Part shown: piece after piece, positions 26,971-36,245 of the stretch
Layout of the letters: each line of letters begins with the position of its first letter
How positions within the stretch are numbered: the first letter of the stretch is position 1
Origin: Burkholderia sp. Ac-20365
GTDB lineage: Bacteria > Pseudomonadota > Gammaproteobacteria > Burkholderiales > Burkholderiaceae
Assembly: GCF_017104715.1 (NCBI RefSeq)
Contig: NZ_JAAGPI010000007.1
Span: forward strand, 248,001 to 312,000
Length of the DNA stretch: 64,000 nt
Direction of reading: 5' to 3'
Program-made: the position numbers and the translations under genes
Notes under the pieces: model-generated
Database searches by the model: none
What the model saw: the letters and a program-made list of their open reading frames with translations, nothing else
What the model was told of the DNA's origin: nothing

Positions 26971-28356
26971 ATGGACTCGGTGACAAGGAAGCTCTACCAC
27001 GTTTGCCGTGGCAATCGCGCGCTGCCGGATACCATGCTGCCGCAAAAAGGCTGGAAGGTCGAGCGGATCGACCTCAGTGCGCGGACCCGGCATCGTGGGC
27101 GGCTCGCGGCCGACGCGGGCGGGCTAATCGATATCGCGTCGATGAAGTTCGGGCGCGACATGGACGCGCTCATTGACATCCTCGACACACGCGACATGGG
27201 TTGGGTTGCCGCCTTACGGCCCGAGCAGCTTCAAGATCACGCGATCCGGTCGTTCGTCCGGGGCCGCTGTATGAGCTACATCATGCTGCCGACTACGGCC
27301 GGCGAACTCGGACACGCGGTTGGCCACGCATGCGGCATGGCTTCACTGGCCGATCCCGTGATCCACGACCCGTGGACAGTTGTCGATGGCGAAATGATCG
27401 GCTCCTGCAGCGCGATGCTCCATCTCTTCCGCACGATTCGCAAGGTTGCCATCTGCAACGCACCCGTGCTTATTCAAGGCGAATCGGGAACCGGCAAGGA
27501 ACTGACTGCGCTATCGATTCATCGCCATTCGGCGCGAAGGCAGGCGCCGTTTGTCGCAATCAATTGCGGCGCGATGCCCGAACATCTGGTCATGTCGGAA
27601 CTGTTCGGCTACGAGCGCGGCGCATTCACGGGCGCCAGCGAGCGTAAGGCAGGGCGCATTGCGGCTGCCGACGGCGGTACGGTGTTTCTCGATGAAATCG
27701 CCGATCTGCCGATGAAAAGCCAGGCGGGTCTGCTGCGCTTCCTGCAGGAGCGAAGCATCGAGCCGCTGGGTTGTACGCACTCGATTTCCGTCGATGTCAG
27801 AATCGTTTGCGCAACACATGTGGACCTGAAGCAGGCCACGGAGCAGGGGCGGTTCAGAGAGGATCTGTATCACCGGTTGAGTGTGTTGCAAATCGACGAA
27901 CCGCCGCTGCGCGCGCGCGGCGCCGATGTCGAACTGCTGGCGCGTCATCTGCTGGCCCAGTTGCGTGTCGATTCATGCCGGCGTATCCGGGGTTTCTCCG
28001 ACGATGCCGCATGTGCGCTGCGCGCGCACGACTGGCCAGGCAATGTCCGCGAGTTGCGTAACCGCGTATGGCGTGCTGTCGTTCTGTCCGACAGTCCCAC
28101 GATTACCGCGAGCGACCTGGGGCTCGCGCATCGCGTCGATGAACGCGTTTCGTCGCTCGATCAGGCGCGGCGGCGGGCCGAGCAGCAGGCAATCGAAATG
28201 GCGTTACTGCGCCATCGCGGAAATGTCGCCGATACGGCGCGAGAGCTGGAAATCTCGCGCGTTACGCTGTACAGGCTGCTCGAGTCGCACAGGCTCGACA
28301 TCGATGCGTTTCTGCGGGGCATGCGTGCCGGGGCGCCGCTTGCGATGGTGCGATGA
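26971..28356 (+). CDS. Sigma-54-dependent enhancer-binding regulator
   Basis: A 461-residue activator; the ATG has GAGAGG upstream. The N-terminal ~150 residues (LPQKGWKVERIDLS, MSYIMLPTTAGELG) look like a degenerate receiver of the VpsR type with no evident phospho-acceptor Asp, so control may be by ligand (VpsR-like proteins can bind c-di-GMP; recalled, not shown here). The AAA+ domain has Walker A GESGTGKE (170-177), SELFGYERGAFTGA with the sigma-54-contacting loop at 217-222, and FLDEIADLP as Walker B. A Fis-type helix-turn-helix ends the protein (RHRGNVADTARELEISRVTLYRLL). It may drive the -24/-12 promoter at 12533. Confidence 0.92.
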   Translation: MDSVTRKLYHVCRGNRALPDTMLPQKGWKVERIDLSARTRHRGRLAADAGGLIDIASMKFGRDMDALIDILDTRDMGWVAALRPEQLQDHAIRSFVRGRCMSYIMLPTTAGELGHAVGHACGMASLADPVIHDPWTVVDGEMIGSCSAMLHLFRTIRKVAICNAPVLIQGESGTGKELTALSIHRHSARRQAPFVAINCGAMPEHLVMSELFGYERGAFTGASERKAGRIAAADGGTVFLDEIADLPMKSQAGLLRFLQERSIEPLGCTHSISVDVRIVCATHVDLKQATEQGRFREDLYHRLSVLQIDEPPLRARGADVELLARHLLAQLRVDSCRRIRGFSDDAACALRAHDWPGNVRELRNRVWRAVVLSDSPTITASDLGLAHRVDERVSSLDQARRRAEQQAIEMALLRHRGNVADTARELEISRVTLYRLLESHRLDIDAFLRGMRAGAPLAMVR

Positions 28357-28703
28357 TGACAGGAGTTGCACGGTTACCCGTATAAATACGAGTGCATAGT
28401 CAGGATCCCACTTCACACACTGGCCGGGCTGGTCCTCAAAACGTCCACAAGGTCGGTGGTCAATCACAAACCCCGCGCAGTCTTCTGCCTTCACACAAAC
28501 ATCACGCAATCCGAGGACCCTTGCACATGTCCGCGGCGCTAGCGCGTCGATCCGGATGACATGCTGCCCCGGACGGCAAGCGGTTTCTATCTTGCCAGTC
28601 ATTCCTCTTTCCCTGCTTCGTCGTCGCCTGTTCGCCGCTACTTCATCGCTGCACCGCAATCCGCGCGTAGCCCGAAGGGTGACGTTCTTTCAGGAGACAA
28701 ACG
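28357..28703. other. Intergenic region, no gene assigned
   Basis: 347 bases between the sigma-54 activator and the phospholipase-type gene. On the minus strand an open frame starts at ATG 28602 (AGAGGA just upstream), running through 28380 and on antisense to the end of the activator gene. Its intergenic part is cysteine-containing and not low-complexity, but I do not recognise it. CAGGAG at 28691-28696 is the ribosome site of the next gene. Confidence 0.4.
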
Positions 28704-30143
28704 GTGACCAACCAACTCAAGAAGATCGAGCATATCGTCGTGCTCATGCTGGAAAACCGGTCGTTCGATCAGATGCTGGGTTTCCTGTATAGCGCCGATC
28801 GGCCCGCTGCCGTCGAGCATTTCGACGGACTGACAGGTAACGAGTCGAATCCCGACGATCACGGACGCGAGATTGCCGTCTACAAGATCAAGGCAGGCGA
28901 TACTCATACGTACCTTATGCCGGGCGCCGATCCGGGCGAGGGGTTTCTGAACACAACGTATCAGCTTTATTCGACCGATGAGCCCAGCCCTGGTGAGGTT
29001 CCAACGAACAAGGGCTTCGTGCTCAATTTCAAATCGGCAATCGCATCGGATCTCGCGAAGCACTACAAGGACACCATTCCCGGTACGCTGGCGTCGCAGA
29101 TCATGGGCATGTACACACCCGAGACGCTGCCCGTTCTTTCAGGGCTAGCCCGTGGCTACGCGGTGTGCGACGCCTGGTTCGCATCCGTTCCCACGATGAC
29201 CATGCCCAATCGCGCTTTCGCGCTTGCCGCCACGTCGCAAGGCCATCTCGACGATCACGTCAAGATCTTCACCTGCCCGAGCATCTTCGGCCGGCTGACT
29301 GACGCGAAAAAAGACTGGGCGATCTACGGATACAACCGCGACCCGCTCACGCGCCACGACTTCCCCGATACGCAGCACGCCGACGAGTCGCATTTCGGGC
29401 ACTTTCGTGACTTCAAGGAGCGCGCCTCGGCAGGCAAGCTTCCGCAGTTCACGTTCCTCGAGCCGAGCTGGGACGCGACCGGCAACAGCCAGCATCCCAA
29501 CTACGACGTCGCAGCGGGCGAGCAGCTGATTCATGACGTCTATTACGCCGTGCGTAACGGCAAAAACTGGGCGTCGACGCTGCTCATCATCACCTACGAC
29601 GAGCACGGCGGGAACTATGACCACGTGCCGCCACCGACGGACGCCACCCCGCCCAACGACGGCACCGTCGGCGAACAGGGATTCGATTTCACGCGCTTCG
29701 GCGTGCGCGTGCCCGCCGTGCTCGTCTCGCCATTGATCAGGAAGAACACGGTCTTTCGCGCGAGTGCGGGGCGGATCGACCACACGTCGATCCTGAAGAC
29801 TGTCCACGAGCTTTGGGGTACCGCGCCGCTCACGGACCGCGACAAGGCTGCGGCATCGCTCGCCGGCGTACTCACGCTCGCGACGCCACGCACCGACGAT
29901 CCGCTGGAGGCCGTCATGGTGCCGGTGCCGTCGGTTCACCATCCGAATTCGTCGACACCTTCGAAGCTCGACAAGATTCACGCTGCCCGTGTCGCCGCGC
30001 TTCCGCTCAGAAGCGAGAAGGGGCACTACGAACAGGCGACGCCCTCACTGACTTCGGCAGCGGAAGTGAGCGATTTCATCCGCGATCGCACGGCAGCGTG
30101 GAAGGAACATTTGCGCCGCCAGCGTCAGCGTCAGGAGGAGTGA
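28704..30143 (+). CDS. Phosphoesterase / phospholipase C family protein, no signal peptide
   Basis: A 479-residue member of the phosphoesterase family (phospholipase C / AcpA acid phosphatase, alkaline-phosphatase superfamily). GTG 28704 follows CAGGAG. Family motifs: IEHIVVLMLENRSFDQMLGF at the N-terminus with the metal-binding Glu-Asn, VPTMTMPNRAFALAATS, and ITYDEHGGNYDHVPPP with the metal-binding Asp-Glu-His. Unlike its convergent neighbour it has no signal peptide, so it is cytosolic or leaves by another route. Substrate (phospholipid or phosphomonoester) cannot be read from the sequence. Confidence 0.87.
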   Translation: MTNQLKKIEHIVVLMLENRSFDQMLGFLYSADRPAAVEHFDGLTGNESNPDDHGREIAVYKIKAGDTHTYLMPGADPGEGFLNTTYQLYSTDEPSPGEVPTNKGFVLNFKSAIASDLAKHYKDTIPGTLASQIMGMYTPETLPVLSGLARGYAVCDAWFASVPTMTMPNRAFALAATSQGHLDDHVKIFTCPSIFGRLTDAKKDWAIYGYNRDPLTRHDFPDTQHADESHFGHFRDFKERASAGKLPQFTFLEPSWDATGNSQHPNYDVAAGEQLIHDVYYAVRNGKNWASTLLIITYDEHGGNYDHVPPPTDATPPNDGTVGEQGFDFTRFGVRVPAVLVSPLIRKNTVFRASAGRIDHTSILKTVHELWGTAPLTDRDKAAASLAGVLTLATPRTDDPLEAVMVPVPSVHHPNSSTPSKLDKIHAARVAALPLRSEKGHYEQATPSLTSAAEVSDFIRDRTAAWKEHLRRQRQRQEE

Positions 30144-30220
30144 AGCCTCGCCACACGGTGTGAGAAGTGCGCCCCTGGCCGTCATGTCAACGGATAGGGG
30201 TGCACCGGGTCACGACCGCG

Positions 30221-31897
30221 TCAGATCTTCGGCGGCGAGTCGACGGCGAGACCCGTTTCGGGGTCGAGGAAGAGCTTGCGCTGATTGTGGCCATCACCGC
30301 GGCGGTTGAAGTCGAACATGCCCATGATGCTGCCGGCATGCACATCGAACGATCCGCCGCCGATACGCTCGCCATCGAGCCAGTTGTCTTCGATAAACCG
30401 CACCACCGACGACTGATCGATCAACGTGTGGTCGACGTGATTTTCCTTGGCCCACGGCGAGATCACGACGAACGGAATCCGCGTGCCGGGACCGCAGCGG
30501 CCGTTCACGGGTTTGCCCATGACGCCATTGTGTGCCGAGCCCGTGCCGCAAATGCCCGGCGCGTTCAACTGATCGGCAACTGAATCATAGGAGGCGCTCG
30601 TCGGCATGGCATACGCATGGTCGTACCAGCCATCGGAGTCGTCCCATGCAACGATGACGGCGGTTTCGTCCCATTCCTTCTGCTGCTGAAGGAAGTTGAT
30701 GACCTTCGTGACGAAAGCCTGCTCGTCGAGTGGATCCGAGTATCCGGCATGGCCGTCCTCGTAAGCCGGTGCCTTCAGGAAACTCACTGCCGGGAAGTTG
30801 CCGGCCTTCACCGTATCGAAGAAGTCATCCGTATCGTATTGATGATTGGCAGGGTCCGGCGTTCTGCCGTCTTTGCCCGTGCTGTGTCCGATCGCGCGAA
30901 TGGAACTCGGGCGCAGATGATTCGGATTCGCCGTCGATGCGTAGTACTGGAACCAGTTGTGGTGCGGGATATAGTCGGCCGTCGCGGAACCGACCACATT
31001 GGACAGCGTGCTGCGCTTGCAACCCGTAGTGCCGTTGGCGTTCGTCGTGCCCAGGTTGAACCCGCCCATGAAGCCGCCCCACGAAATGTCGCGTGCGTTC
31101 AGCAGGTCGCCGATATTCTTGCCGGTCATCAGCGCTGTATCGGTTGTGCTCGAGCAGGTGTCGTTAGCCGGGTCGACGTCGTTGATCATCGTGTACCCGC
31201 CTTGCCCGTCGTTCACGTAATACGAGCCCGCGACAGAAGGCTGCTTCGTGGTCAGTACGACCTTCATGCCGTTGGTCTGGCCGGAGACCACTTCGAGCGC
31301 ACCCGGCGTCGACGGTCCGTAGGTCGACGTGTAGGCGTTGTCGCTCATTGCGAACCGTTGCGCATAGTTCCACAACGCCGTGACCGTATTGCCGTCGTAA
31401 TAGCCCATCACCTGACCGGCCGTGCCGAATGCGCCTGCGCCGCCCGTCGAGCCCTTGCCCGTGTATTTGGGGAAGAGATCGGCCGCGCCGTTGTCATACG
31501 CCTGCTGCTCGGCCGTGTAGGCGTGGTTCTGGTCCGCGGTAGCGGCCTGCGTGCGGTCGAGACGGAACGGATTGGCCGCGCTGGTTCCGTTGGCCGCATT
31601 CGTGGCGTTCGGGTTGTCGTCGAGAAGCTTGCCCGAAAGGCCGTTCACCTCCGGCGTGCCGGGCTGTGCGCGGAATGCCGGTTCGCCTGATGGATTGGTG
31701 GCATGGGGATAGGTTGCAAAGTAGTGGTCGAACGATATGTTTTCGCCATAGATCACAACCAGGTGTTTGATGGGTGTTGCCGTATGGGTTTCGCCTCGCC
31801 GGTCTCTGCCGTGCTCGTCGTTGCCGGCACTCCATGCGACTGTCGATGCAAATGCTGCAACCGTAAGCGTACCAAGTGCTACCTGACGCCATTGCAT
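30221..31897 (-). CDS. Exported phosphoesterase / phospholipase C family protein
   Basis: A 558-residue protein with a Sec-type signal peptide (MQWRQVALGTLTVAAFASTV...SAGN) and AAAAAAGGAGCC upstream of the start. The family signatures are IKHLVVIYGENISFDHYF and, later, VAWDDSDGWYDHAY with the metal-binding Asp residues. It resembles AcpA-type acid phosphatases more than haemolytic phospholipase C. It is convergent with the leaderless phosphoesterase, with 77 bp between them. Likely periplasmic or secreted and used in phosphate scavenging. Confidence 0.87.
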   Translation of the reverse strand: MQWRQVALGTLTVAAFASTVAWSAGNDEHGRDRRGETHTATPIKHLVVIYGENISFDHYFATYPHATNPSGEPAFRAQPGTPEVNGLSGKLLDDNPNATNAANGTSAANPFRLDRTQAATADQNHAYTAEQQAYDNGAADLFPKYTGKGSTGGAGAFGTAGQVMGYYDGNTVTALWNYAQRFAMSDNAYTSTYGPSTPGALEVVSGQTNGMKVVLTTKQPSVAGSYYVNDGQGGYTMINDVDPANDTCSSTTDTALMTGKNIGDLLNARDISWGGFMGGFNLGTTNANGTTGCKRSTLSNVVGSATADYIPHHNWFQYYASTANPNHLRPSSIRAIGHSTGKDGRTPDPANHQYDTDDFFDTVKAGNFPAVSFLKAPAYEDGHAGYSDPLDEQAFVTKVINFLQQQKEWDETAVIVAWDDSDGWYDHAYAMPTSASYDSVADQLNAPGICGTGSAHNGVMGKPVNGRCGPGTRIPFVVISPWAKENHVDHTLIDQSSVVRFIEDNWLDGERIGGGSFDVHAGSIMGMFDFNRRGDGHNQRKLFLDPETGLAVDSPPKI

Positions 31898-32297
31898 ATC
31901 TGGCTCCTTTTTTGGAGTTCATCTTGCGGGGATGATCGCGGCGCGCGAGAGCAGGTACGTCGGGTATCCGTCTCATCGGACGCGCCGTTCAGAGCGGGAG
32001 GCCTTGCGGCAGTGGCTCCGCGAAAGCGAAGTCATTAGAGCATCGACGTATGAATGCTCAACGTCAGAGTCCTTACGAGATATTTTCTATTGCGGTATCT
32101 GGCGGGAGTTTTGGCGGAGGATGGCGAGGAATAGCATTTTCCCGTGATGCGATACGTCAGACGAAGCGGTCCGGCGCTGCATGACAAAAGCTTTCAATTT
32201 GGTTTGAAGTCTGGCATTGTCGTCGACTCAGGAGCGAGCAGCGCCTCCTGTCAAATCGATATCCGTGATTCTGGCCAACCACGCATAAGGGAGAGGC
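31898..32297. other. Intergenic region between divergent genes
   Basis: 400 bases upstream of both the exported phosphoesterase (minus) and the EamA transporter (plus). It should hold both promoters. I see no convincing gene or clear operator. GGGAGAG at about 32290 is the ribosome site of the transporter gene. Confidence 0.4.
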
Positions 32298-33215
32298 GTG
32301 CAGTACCCGCGACTTTTCAACCGTTTTTTTGCCGGCTCGAGCGTAGAAGCGGGGATCTTCATCATGGTCCTCACAACGGCAACGTTCGCGGGAAGTGACT
32401 CCATGGTCAAGGTCATCGGCTCTGCCGTGCCGCTGCTCGCGCTGCTCTGGGTCCGCTACGTGTTCCAGACGATCGTGCTCGCGGTCTGGCTGATGCGGCG
32501 CGGCGCCATTGGTCTTCACGGCGCGCGGCCATTCCGCTTGCAATTGCTGCGTGCCATTCTGCTGCTTCTGAACTCCGCCTCGACCTTTGCGGGGCTGCGT
32601 TATCTGCCGCTTCCCGTCACCACGTCGCTGGCGATGATGGCTCCGCTGATCACCACGGTGCTGGCCGCAACGCTCCTCGGCGAGGAAGTGGCGAGAAGCA
32701 AATGGGCGATGGTCATTCTCGGCTTCATCGGCATGCTGATGGTGGTGAGGCCCGGCGGCGGCGAGTTTTCGTGGGCGGTGTGTTTTCCGATTGCCGCCGC
32801 AACCACCTTCGCGTGCTTTCAGGTCGTGTCCAGCAAGTTGTCGAAGACCGGCGACCCAATGGTTACCAATTTTCTGACTGCATTGGTCGCGACGCTCATG
32901 CTGTCCGCACTCTTGTGGACTGCTCAGGCGACACTGCTTCCGGAGATAAAGAGCGTGCACTTCGGCAGTTGGGTGCTTGTTCTTGTGATGGCGTCGCTGG
33001 CAACGACGGGGCACTCGCTGATGCTGCAGGCGCTTCGACGCGCGCCCCTTGCCGTGCTGACGCCTTTCGGCTACGCGCAACTGGCATTCGCCACACTCTT
33101 TAGCTGGCTCTTCTTCGGTCAGGTACCGGATCTATGGATGACGCTTGGCATGCTGGTAATCGCATGTAGCGGGATCGGGACGGTGCTGCTTCATGCGCGT
33201 GCTCGCATTGCCTGA
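32298..33215 (+). CDS. EamA/DMT-family transporter
   Basis: A 305-residue polytopic membrane protein from GTG 32298 with GGGAGAG upstream. About ten hydrophobic segments form two EamA repeats: the first includes TFAGSDSMVKVIG and MAPLITTVLAATLLGEEVA, the second ends LAVLTPFGYAQLAFATLFSWLFFGQVPD. The Glu-containing LGEE and FGQVPD turns are family signatures. Drug/metabolite transporters of this type export amino acids, purines or other small metabolites; the substrate is unknown and the neighbours give no hint. Confidence 0.88.
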   Translation: MQYPRLFNRFFAGSSVEAGIFIMVLTTATFAGSDSMVKVIGSAVPLLALLWVRYVFQTIVLAVWLMRRGAIGLHGARPFRLQLLRAILLLLNSASTFAGLRYLPLPVTTSLAMMAPLITTVLAATLLGEEVARSKWAMVILGFIGMLMVVRPGGGEFSWAVCFPIAAATTFACFQVVSSKLSKTGDPMVTNFLTALVATLMLSALLWTAQATLLPEIKSVHFGSWVLVLVMASLATTGHSLMLQALRRAPLAVLTPFGYAQLAFATLFSWLFFGQVPDLWMTLGMLVIACSGIGTVLLHARARIA

Positions 33216-33227
33216 TCAAGGCGAAGT

Positions 33228-33250
33228 TCGTGAGCTTGCAAGTCTCACGA
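33228..33250. terminator. Inverted repeat in convergent gap, possible terminator
   Basis: TCGTGAG and CTCACGA form a 7-bp stem around CTTGCAAGT, itself nearly palindromic. It lies between the converging EamA and SDR genes. There is no T-run on either side, so intrinsic termination is uncertain. Confidence 0.35.
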
Positions 33251-33324
33251 GTGATGCGCCTGTCCGGCAAGCGCTTTCGAGCACGAAGCTCTATTTGCGC
33301 ATGCCGCCCGAGCTTGTGTAGACG

Positions 33325-34062
33325 TCAAGCGTTAGCGCCACCGTCGACGGTGAGCGTGGCGCCCGTGATGTAACTGGCGTCGGCGCTCGCGAGGAAGACC
33401 ACTGCTTGCGCAATGTCTTCGCCTCTGCCGTAGTCGCCGGTGGCCGTCAGCGATTTCAACGTCGGCCCGAACGGACCCTCGACCGGATTCATATCCGTGT
33501 TGATCGAGCCAGGCTGGACGAGATTCGCCGTAATGCCTTGTGGGCCGAGTTCGCGCGCGAGGCCCTGCGTGAACCCAACGAGCGCGGACTTGGAGCCGGC
33601 GTAGACGCCGAGCATCGACGCCGGGACGCGGTCGGCAAAGTAACTGCCGATCGAAATAATCCGCCCACCTTTCCCCAGATGCGGAATTGCGGCTTTTGCG
33701 GCCACGATCGGTGCGCGCACATTGACGTTGAGCGTCGCGTCGATGTCTTCGATGGAAATGTCCTTTACATCGCCCATCCGCAGGATGCCGGCGTTGTTCA
33801 CCAGGATATCGAGTCCACCCAATGCATCGACCGTCTTCTGTACGGATGCCTGCACGGCCGACGCATTCGCGCTATCGGCCTGGATAGCGATACTGCGCCG
33901 GCCTTCCGCTTCGATTGCCTTCACAACGCTGCCAGCCTGCTCTGCTGACTTTTCATAGGTGATCGCGACGTCTGCGCCTGCAGCCGCCAAAGCCTTCGCG
34001 ATTGCAGCGCCGATACCCCGACTCGCTCCGGTGACGAGCGCACGTTTGCCTGTAAGTGTCAT
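33325..34062 (-). CDS. Short-chain dehydrogenase/reductase
   Basis: A 245-residue classical SDR. ATG 34062 has GGAG upstream; longer readings to 34095 are less likely. The cofactor motif TGASRGIG (NADP-type, with the following Ala-rich helix), NNAG, the catalytic Ser in ISIGSYF and Tyr-x3-Lys (YAGSK) are present, and the C-terminus ITGATLTVDGG is typical of 3-oxoacyl-ACP-reductase-like enzymes. It is the last gene of a minus-strand operon with the PEP-mutase-family enzyme and MFS transporter. Its substrate is probably a carbonyl compound handled by this detoxification operon. Confidence 0.88.
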   Translation of the reverse strand: MTLTGKRALVTGASRGIGAAIAKALAAAGADVAITYEKSAEQAGSVVKAIEAEGRRSIAIQADSANASAVQASVQKTVDALGGLDILVNNAGILRMGDVKDISIEDIDATLNVNVRAPIVAAKAAIPHLGKGGRIISIGSYFADRVPASMLGVYAGSKSALVGFTQGLARELGPQGITANLVQPGSINTDMNPVEGPFGPTLKSLTATGDYGRGEDIAQAVVFLASADASYITGATLTVDGGANA

Positions 34063-34102
34063 CAAAAACTCCATGGTGTGTTGAGTAGTGAACAACGGAC
34101 GT

Positions 34103-34915
34103 TCACCGGTTCGTCAGTCCGGCGAAAAGGTTCTGGATCTCGGAATACGGCAAGGGATGGCTATCGAGCGTTTCCGAACGGCCGTCCTGCAGAAAGTCTT
34201 GTGCCATGGCCTTCGCCTTTCCGAGCACGACTTGCGAGATGCCGCTACCCGCGCTTAAGCGCCGCACGCCCAGCTTTCCGAGCGTCGCTGCATCGGCGAG
34301 GCCAGGTACTGCCATGACGTTAAGAGGCAATCGGGTTGCGCTGGCAATCTTCTCGATATCCGACGCCTGCATCAGAGCCGGAAGGAAAAGACCATCCGCA
34401 CCGGCCGATGCATACAGATTGCCGCGAACAATCGACTCTTCCGGTTGCTTCGATTTTTCAGCGAGGCCCGCAAGAAAGACGTCGGAGCGCGCATTGACGA
34501 AGAGATCCGAACCCGAGTTCGCCAGCGCATTCTTGATCGCCTCGATCTTCGACGCGAGCAGCGATGCCGGGTCCGGGCCGTCTTCGATATTGATGCCCGC
34601 GATGCCGAGATCCATCAGTCGCATCACGTGGTCCGCAACGGCCTTCGGGTCGTCGGAATAGCCATGCTCGATATCGACCGACAACGGCACGTTCAGCACG
34701 CGGACGATACGCCGAACAGCAGCGACGACTTCAACGAACGGAAGGATGCGGCCGTCCGGATAGCCCAGTGCCCACGCAAAGCCTGCGCTCGTCGTGGCGA
34801 TTGCGGATGCACCCTGCGCCTCAACCAGACGTGCGCTACCGGCATCCCAGACATTCGGCAAGCGGAGCGGGATCGAATGGGTGTGCAACTGACGGAATGT
34901 GTTTGCAATAGACAT
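34103..34915 (-). CDS. Isocitrate lyase / PEP mutase superfamily protein
   Basis: A 270-residue TIM-barrel protein; ATG 34915 has CGAGGAAAA upstream, and the longer frame to 35014 is a shadow of the MFS gene. Motifs: RLPNVWDAGSARLVE (N-terminal strand), VPLSVDIEHGY (metal and substrate loop), GINIEDG, FVNARSDVF and MAVPGLADAATLG. These fit the oxaloacetate decarboxylase / methylisocitrate lyase-like branch often named 2-methylisocitrate lyase-like or PEP mutase-family protein. The catalytic Cys of true isocitrate lyases is not seen. Substrate unknown. Confidence 0.82.
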   Translation of the reverse strand: MSIANTFRQLHTHSIPLRLPNVWDAGSARLVEAQGASAIATTSAGFAWALGYPDGRILPFVEVVAAVRRIVRVLNVPLSVDIEHGYSDDPKAVADHVMRLMDLGIAGINIEDGPDPASLLASKIEAIKNALANSGSDLFVNARSDVFLAGLAEKSKQPEESIVRGNLYASAGADGLFLPALMQASDIEKIASATRLPLNVMAVPGLADAATLGKLGVRRLSAGSGISQVVLGKAKAMAQDFLQDGRSETLDSHPLPYSEIQNLFAGLTNR

Positions 34916-34943
34916 TGCGTTTTCCTCGTATAGGGATGGAAAC

Positions 34944-36119
34944 TCAGGCCGCCACGGCGCCTTTTGCGGTTTTTGCAAACGATGCGATGCGGCGCGTCGC
35001 GAGCCCGGAGACAAGGATCGCGATGATCACGGGAATGCTGGAGAGGTAGCCCAGGTTATGGCTGCCGATGACAGGAATCACCGCGGCGCCGAGCGCCCCG
35101 GCAATCGATACACCCACATAAGTCGCCGACGTGTTGAGACCGACCAGCACAGCCGTCATCGGCGGATTCAGGCTCGCGAGACGGAACTGTTGCGGCACCA
35201 GCACGCCCCACGCACACGCTCCCCAGATCGTCACGGCAATGGCTGCGCTCCACAGGTGTGCGCCGGTGATCGGCATCGTGAGGATGACGATCGCGACGAT
35301 GGTGAGCTTGATCACAACGACCTTGTGTGAACCGATCCTGTCGAGAATCCGGCCTGTCAGCAGGTTCGAAAAGGTGCCTGCCAGTCCCCACAGGACAAGC
35401 AATCCGCCCATCACCAGGGCGCTGTGGCCGATCGCACGGTCGAACACTACGGAGAAGTAACTGAAGATGATGAAGGTGCCGATCTGCGCAAGCACGGTCG
35501 TCGTCAGCGTGAGTCCGACGCGGGAATCGGTGAGGGGCGACAGCCGTTCGCGCAGCGAGATGGCGGGCGGCAACGCTACGTCAGGCATGAACGCAAGAAT
35601 GCCGGCGAACGCGGCGGCACCGAGTGCGGCAACCAGAACCAGCGTCCAGTGCCAGCTTGCGAGGCCGCCGATCACGGCACCGATGGGCGAACCCAGCGCG
35701 GTTGCTGTCGTCAATCCCGCCACGATGATGGACAACGCGTATCCGCGGCGCTCCGGCGGCACCAGTGACGCGCCCGTTCCGCTGGCAGTCGGCGAGAACA
35801 TGGCTGCGCCAAGACCCGCGAAAGCTCGCGTGGCCAACGCGATGCCGAGGTTCGGCGCCACGATGGTGCCGAGATTGGCGATCACAAACAGGCCGATGCC
35901 GCTGAGCAGCAGACGCTTGCGCGGAACGTTTGCAGCAAGCGCTGCGATGGTCGGCCCCAGCAGCGCATAGCTCAATGCGTACACGCTGATCAACTGACCG
36001 GCCGCGCCGATGCTCACGCCAAACGAGTGTGCGATTTCAGGCAGGATGCCCGCGAAAACAAAGCTGTCCGTGCCTAGCGCGAACATACCGAGTGAGAGTG
36101 TCAGAAGGCGGCGATCCAT
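34944..36119 (-). CDS. MFS efflux transporter (DHA1 / AraJ-like)
   Basis: A 391-residue major facilitator protein with about 12 hydrophobic segments. The N-terminal GMFALGTDSFVFAGILPEI, the ALLGPTIAALAANVPRKRLL loop and GAAMFSPTASGTGASLV are typical of the AraJ/YdhP-type DHA1 exporters. It is the first gene of the operon with the PEP-mutase-family and SDR genes. The upstream 36150-36243 module is shared with the RND efflux operon, so this exporter is probably induced by the same signal, likely a toxic electrophile or aromatic compound. Confidence 0.88.
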   Translation of the reverse strand: MDRRLLTLSLGMFALGTDSFVFAGILPEIAHSFGVSIGAAGQLISVYALSYALLGPTIAALAANVPRKRLLLSGIGLFVIANLGTIVAPNLGIALATRAFAGLGAAMFSPTASGTGASLVPPERRGYALSIIVAGLTTATALGSPIGAVIGGLASWHWTLVLVAALGAAAFAGILAFMPDVALPPAISLRERLSPLTDSRVGLTLTTTVLAQIGTFIIFSYFSVVFDRAIGHSALVMGGLLVLWGLAGTFSNLLTGRILDRIGSHKVVVIKLTIVAIVILTMPITGAHLWSAAIAVTIWGACAWGVLVPQQFRLASLNPPMTAVLVGLNTSATYVGVSIAGALGAAVIPVIGSHNLGYLSSIPVIIAILVSGLATRRIASFAKTAKGAVAA

Positions 36120-36149
36120 GTCGGCTTCTCCAGAAAGATGGCGAATTAA

Positions 36150-36243
36150 GTATCGTGACGAAACTATAGGGAAGCCGGCTGCGTCGCACTACGGGCCGAA
36201 AGCAGGAAGCTGTTCCCCATAAACCGGTTAAGTCATGCGACGG
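36150..36243 (-). promoter_or_regulatory. Promoter/operator module A (copy of the module at 42314-42407)
   Basis: This 94-base stretch aligns without gaps to 42314-42407, at roughly four fifths identity by my own count. The 15-base GTATCGTGACGAAAC (36150-36164) fits the palindrome GTTnCGTnACGnAAC at all but one fixed position. On the minus strand CCTATAGT directly beside it is a good -10 element for the MFS operon, so a bound repressor would block the promoter. The partly conserved blocks TGCGTCGCACTAC and GGAAGCTGTTCCCC follow at identical spacing in both copies. Confidence 0.7.
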
Positions 36244-36245
36244 AG

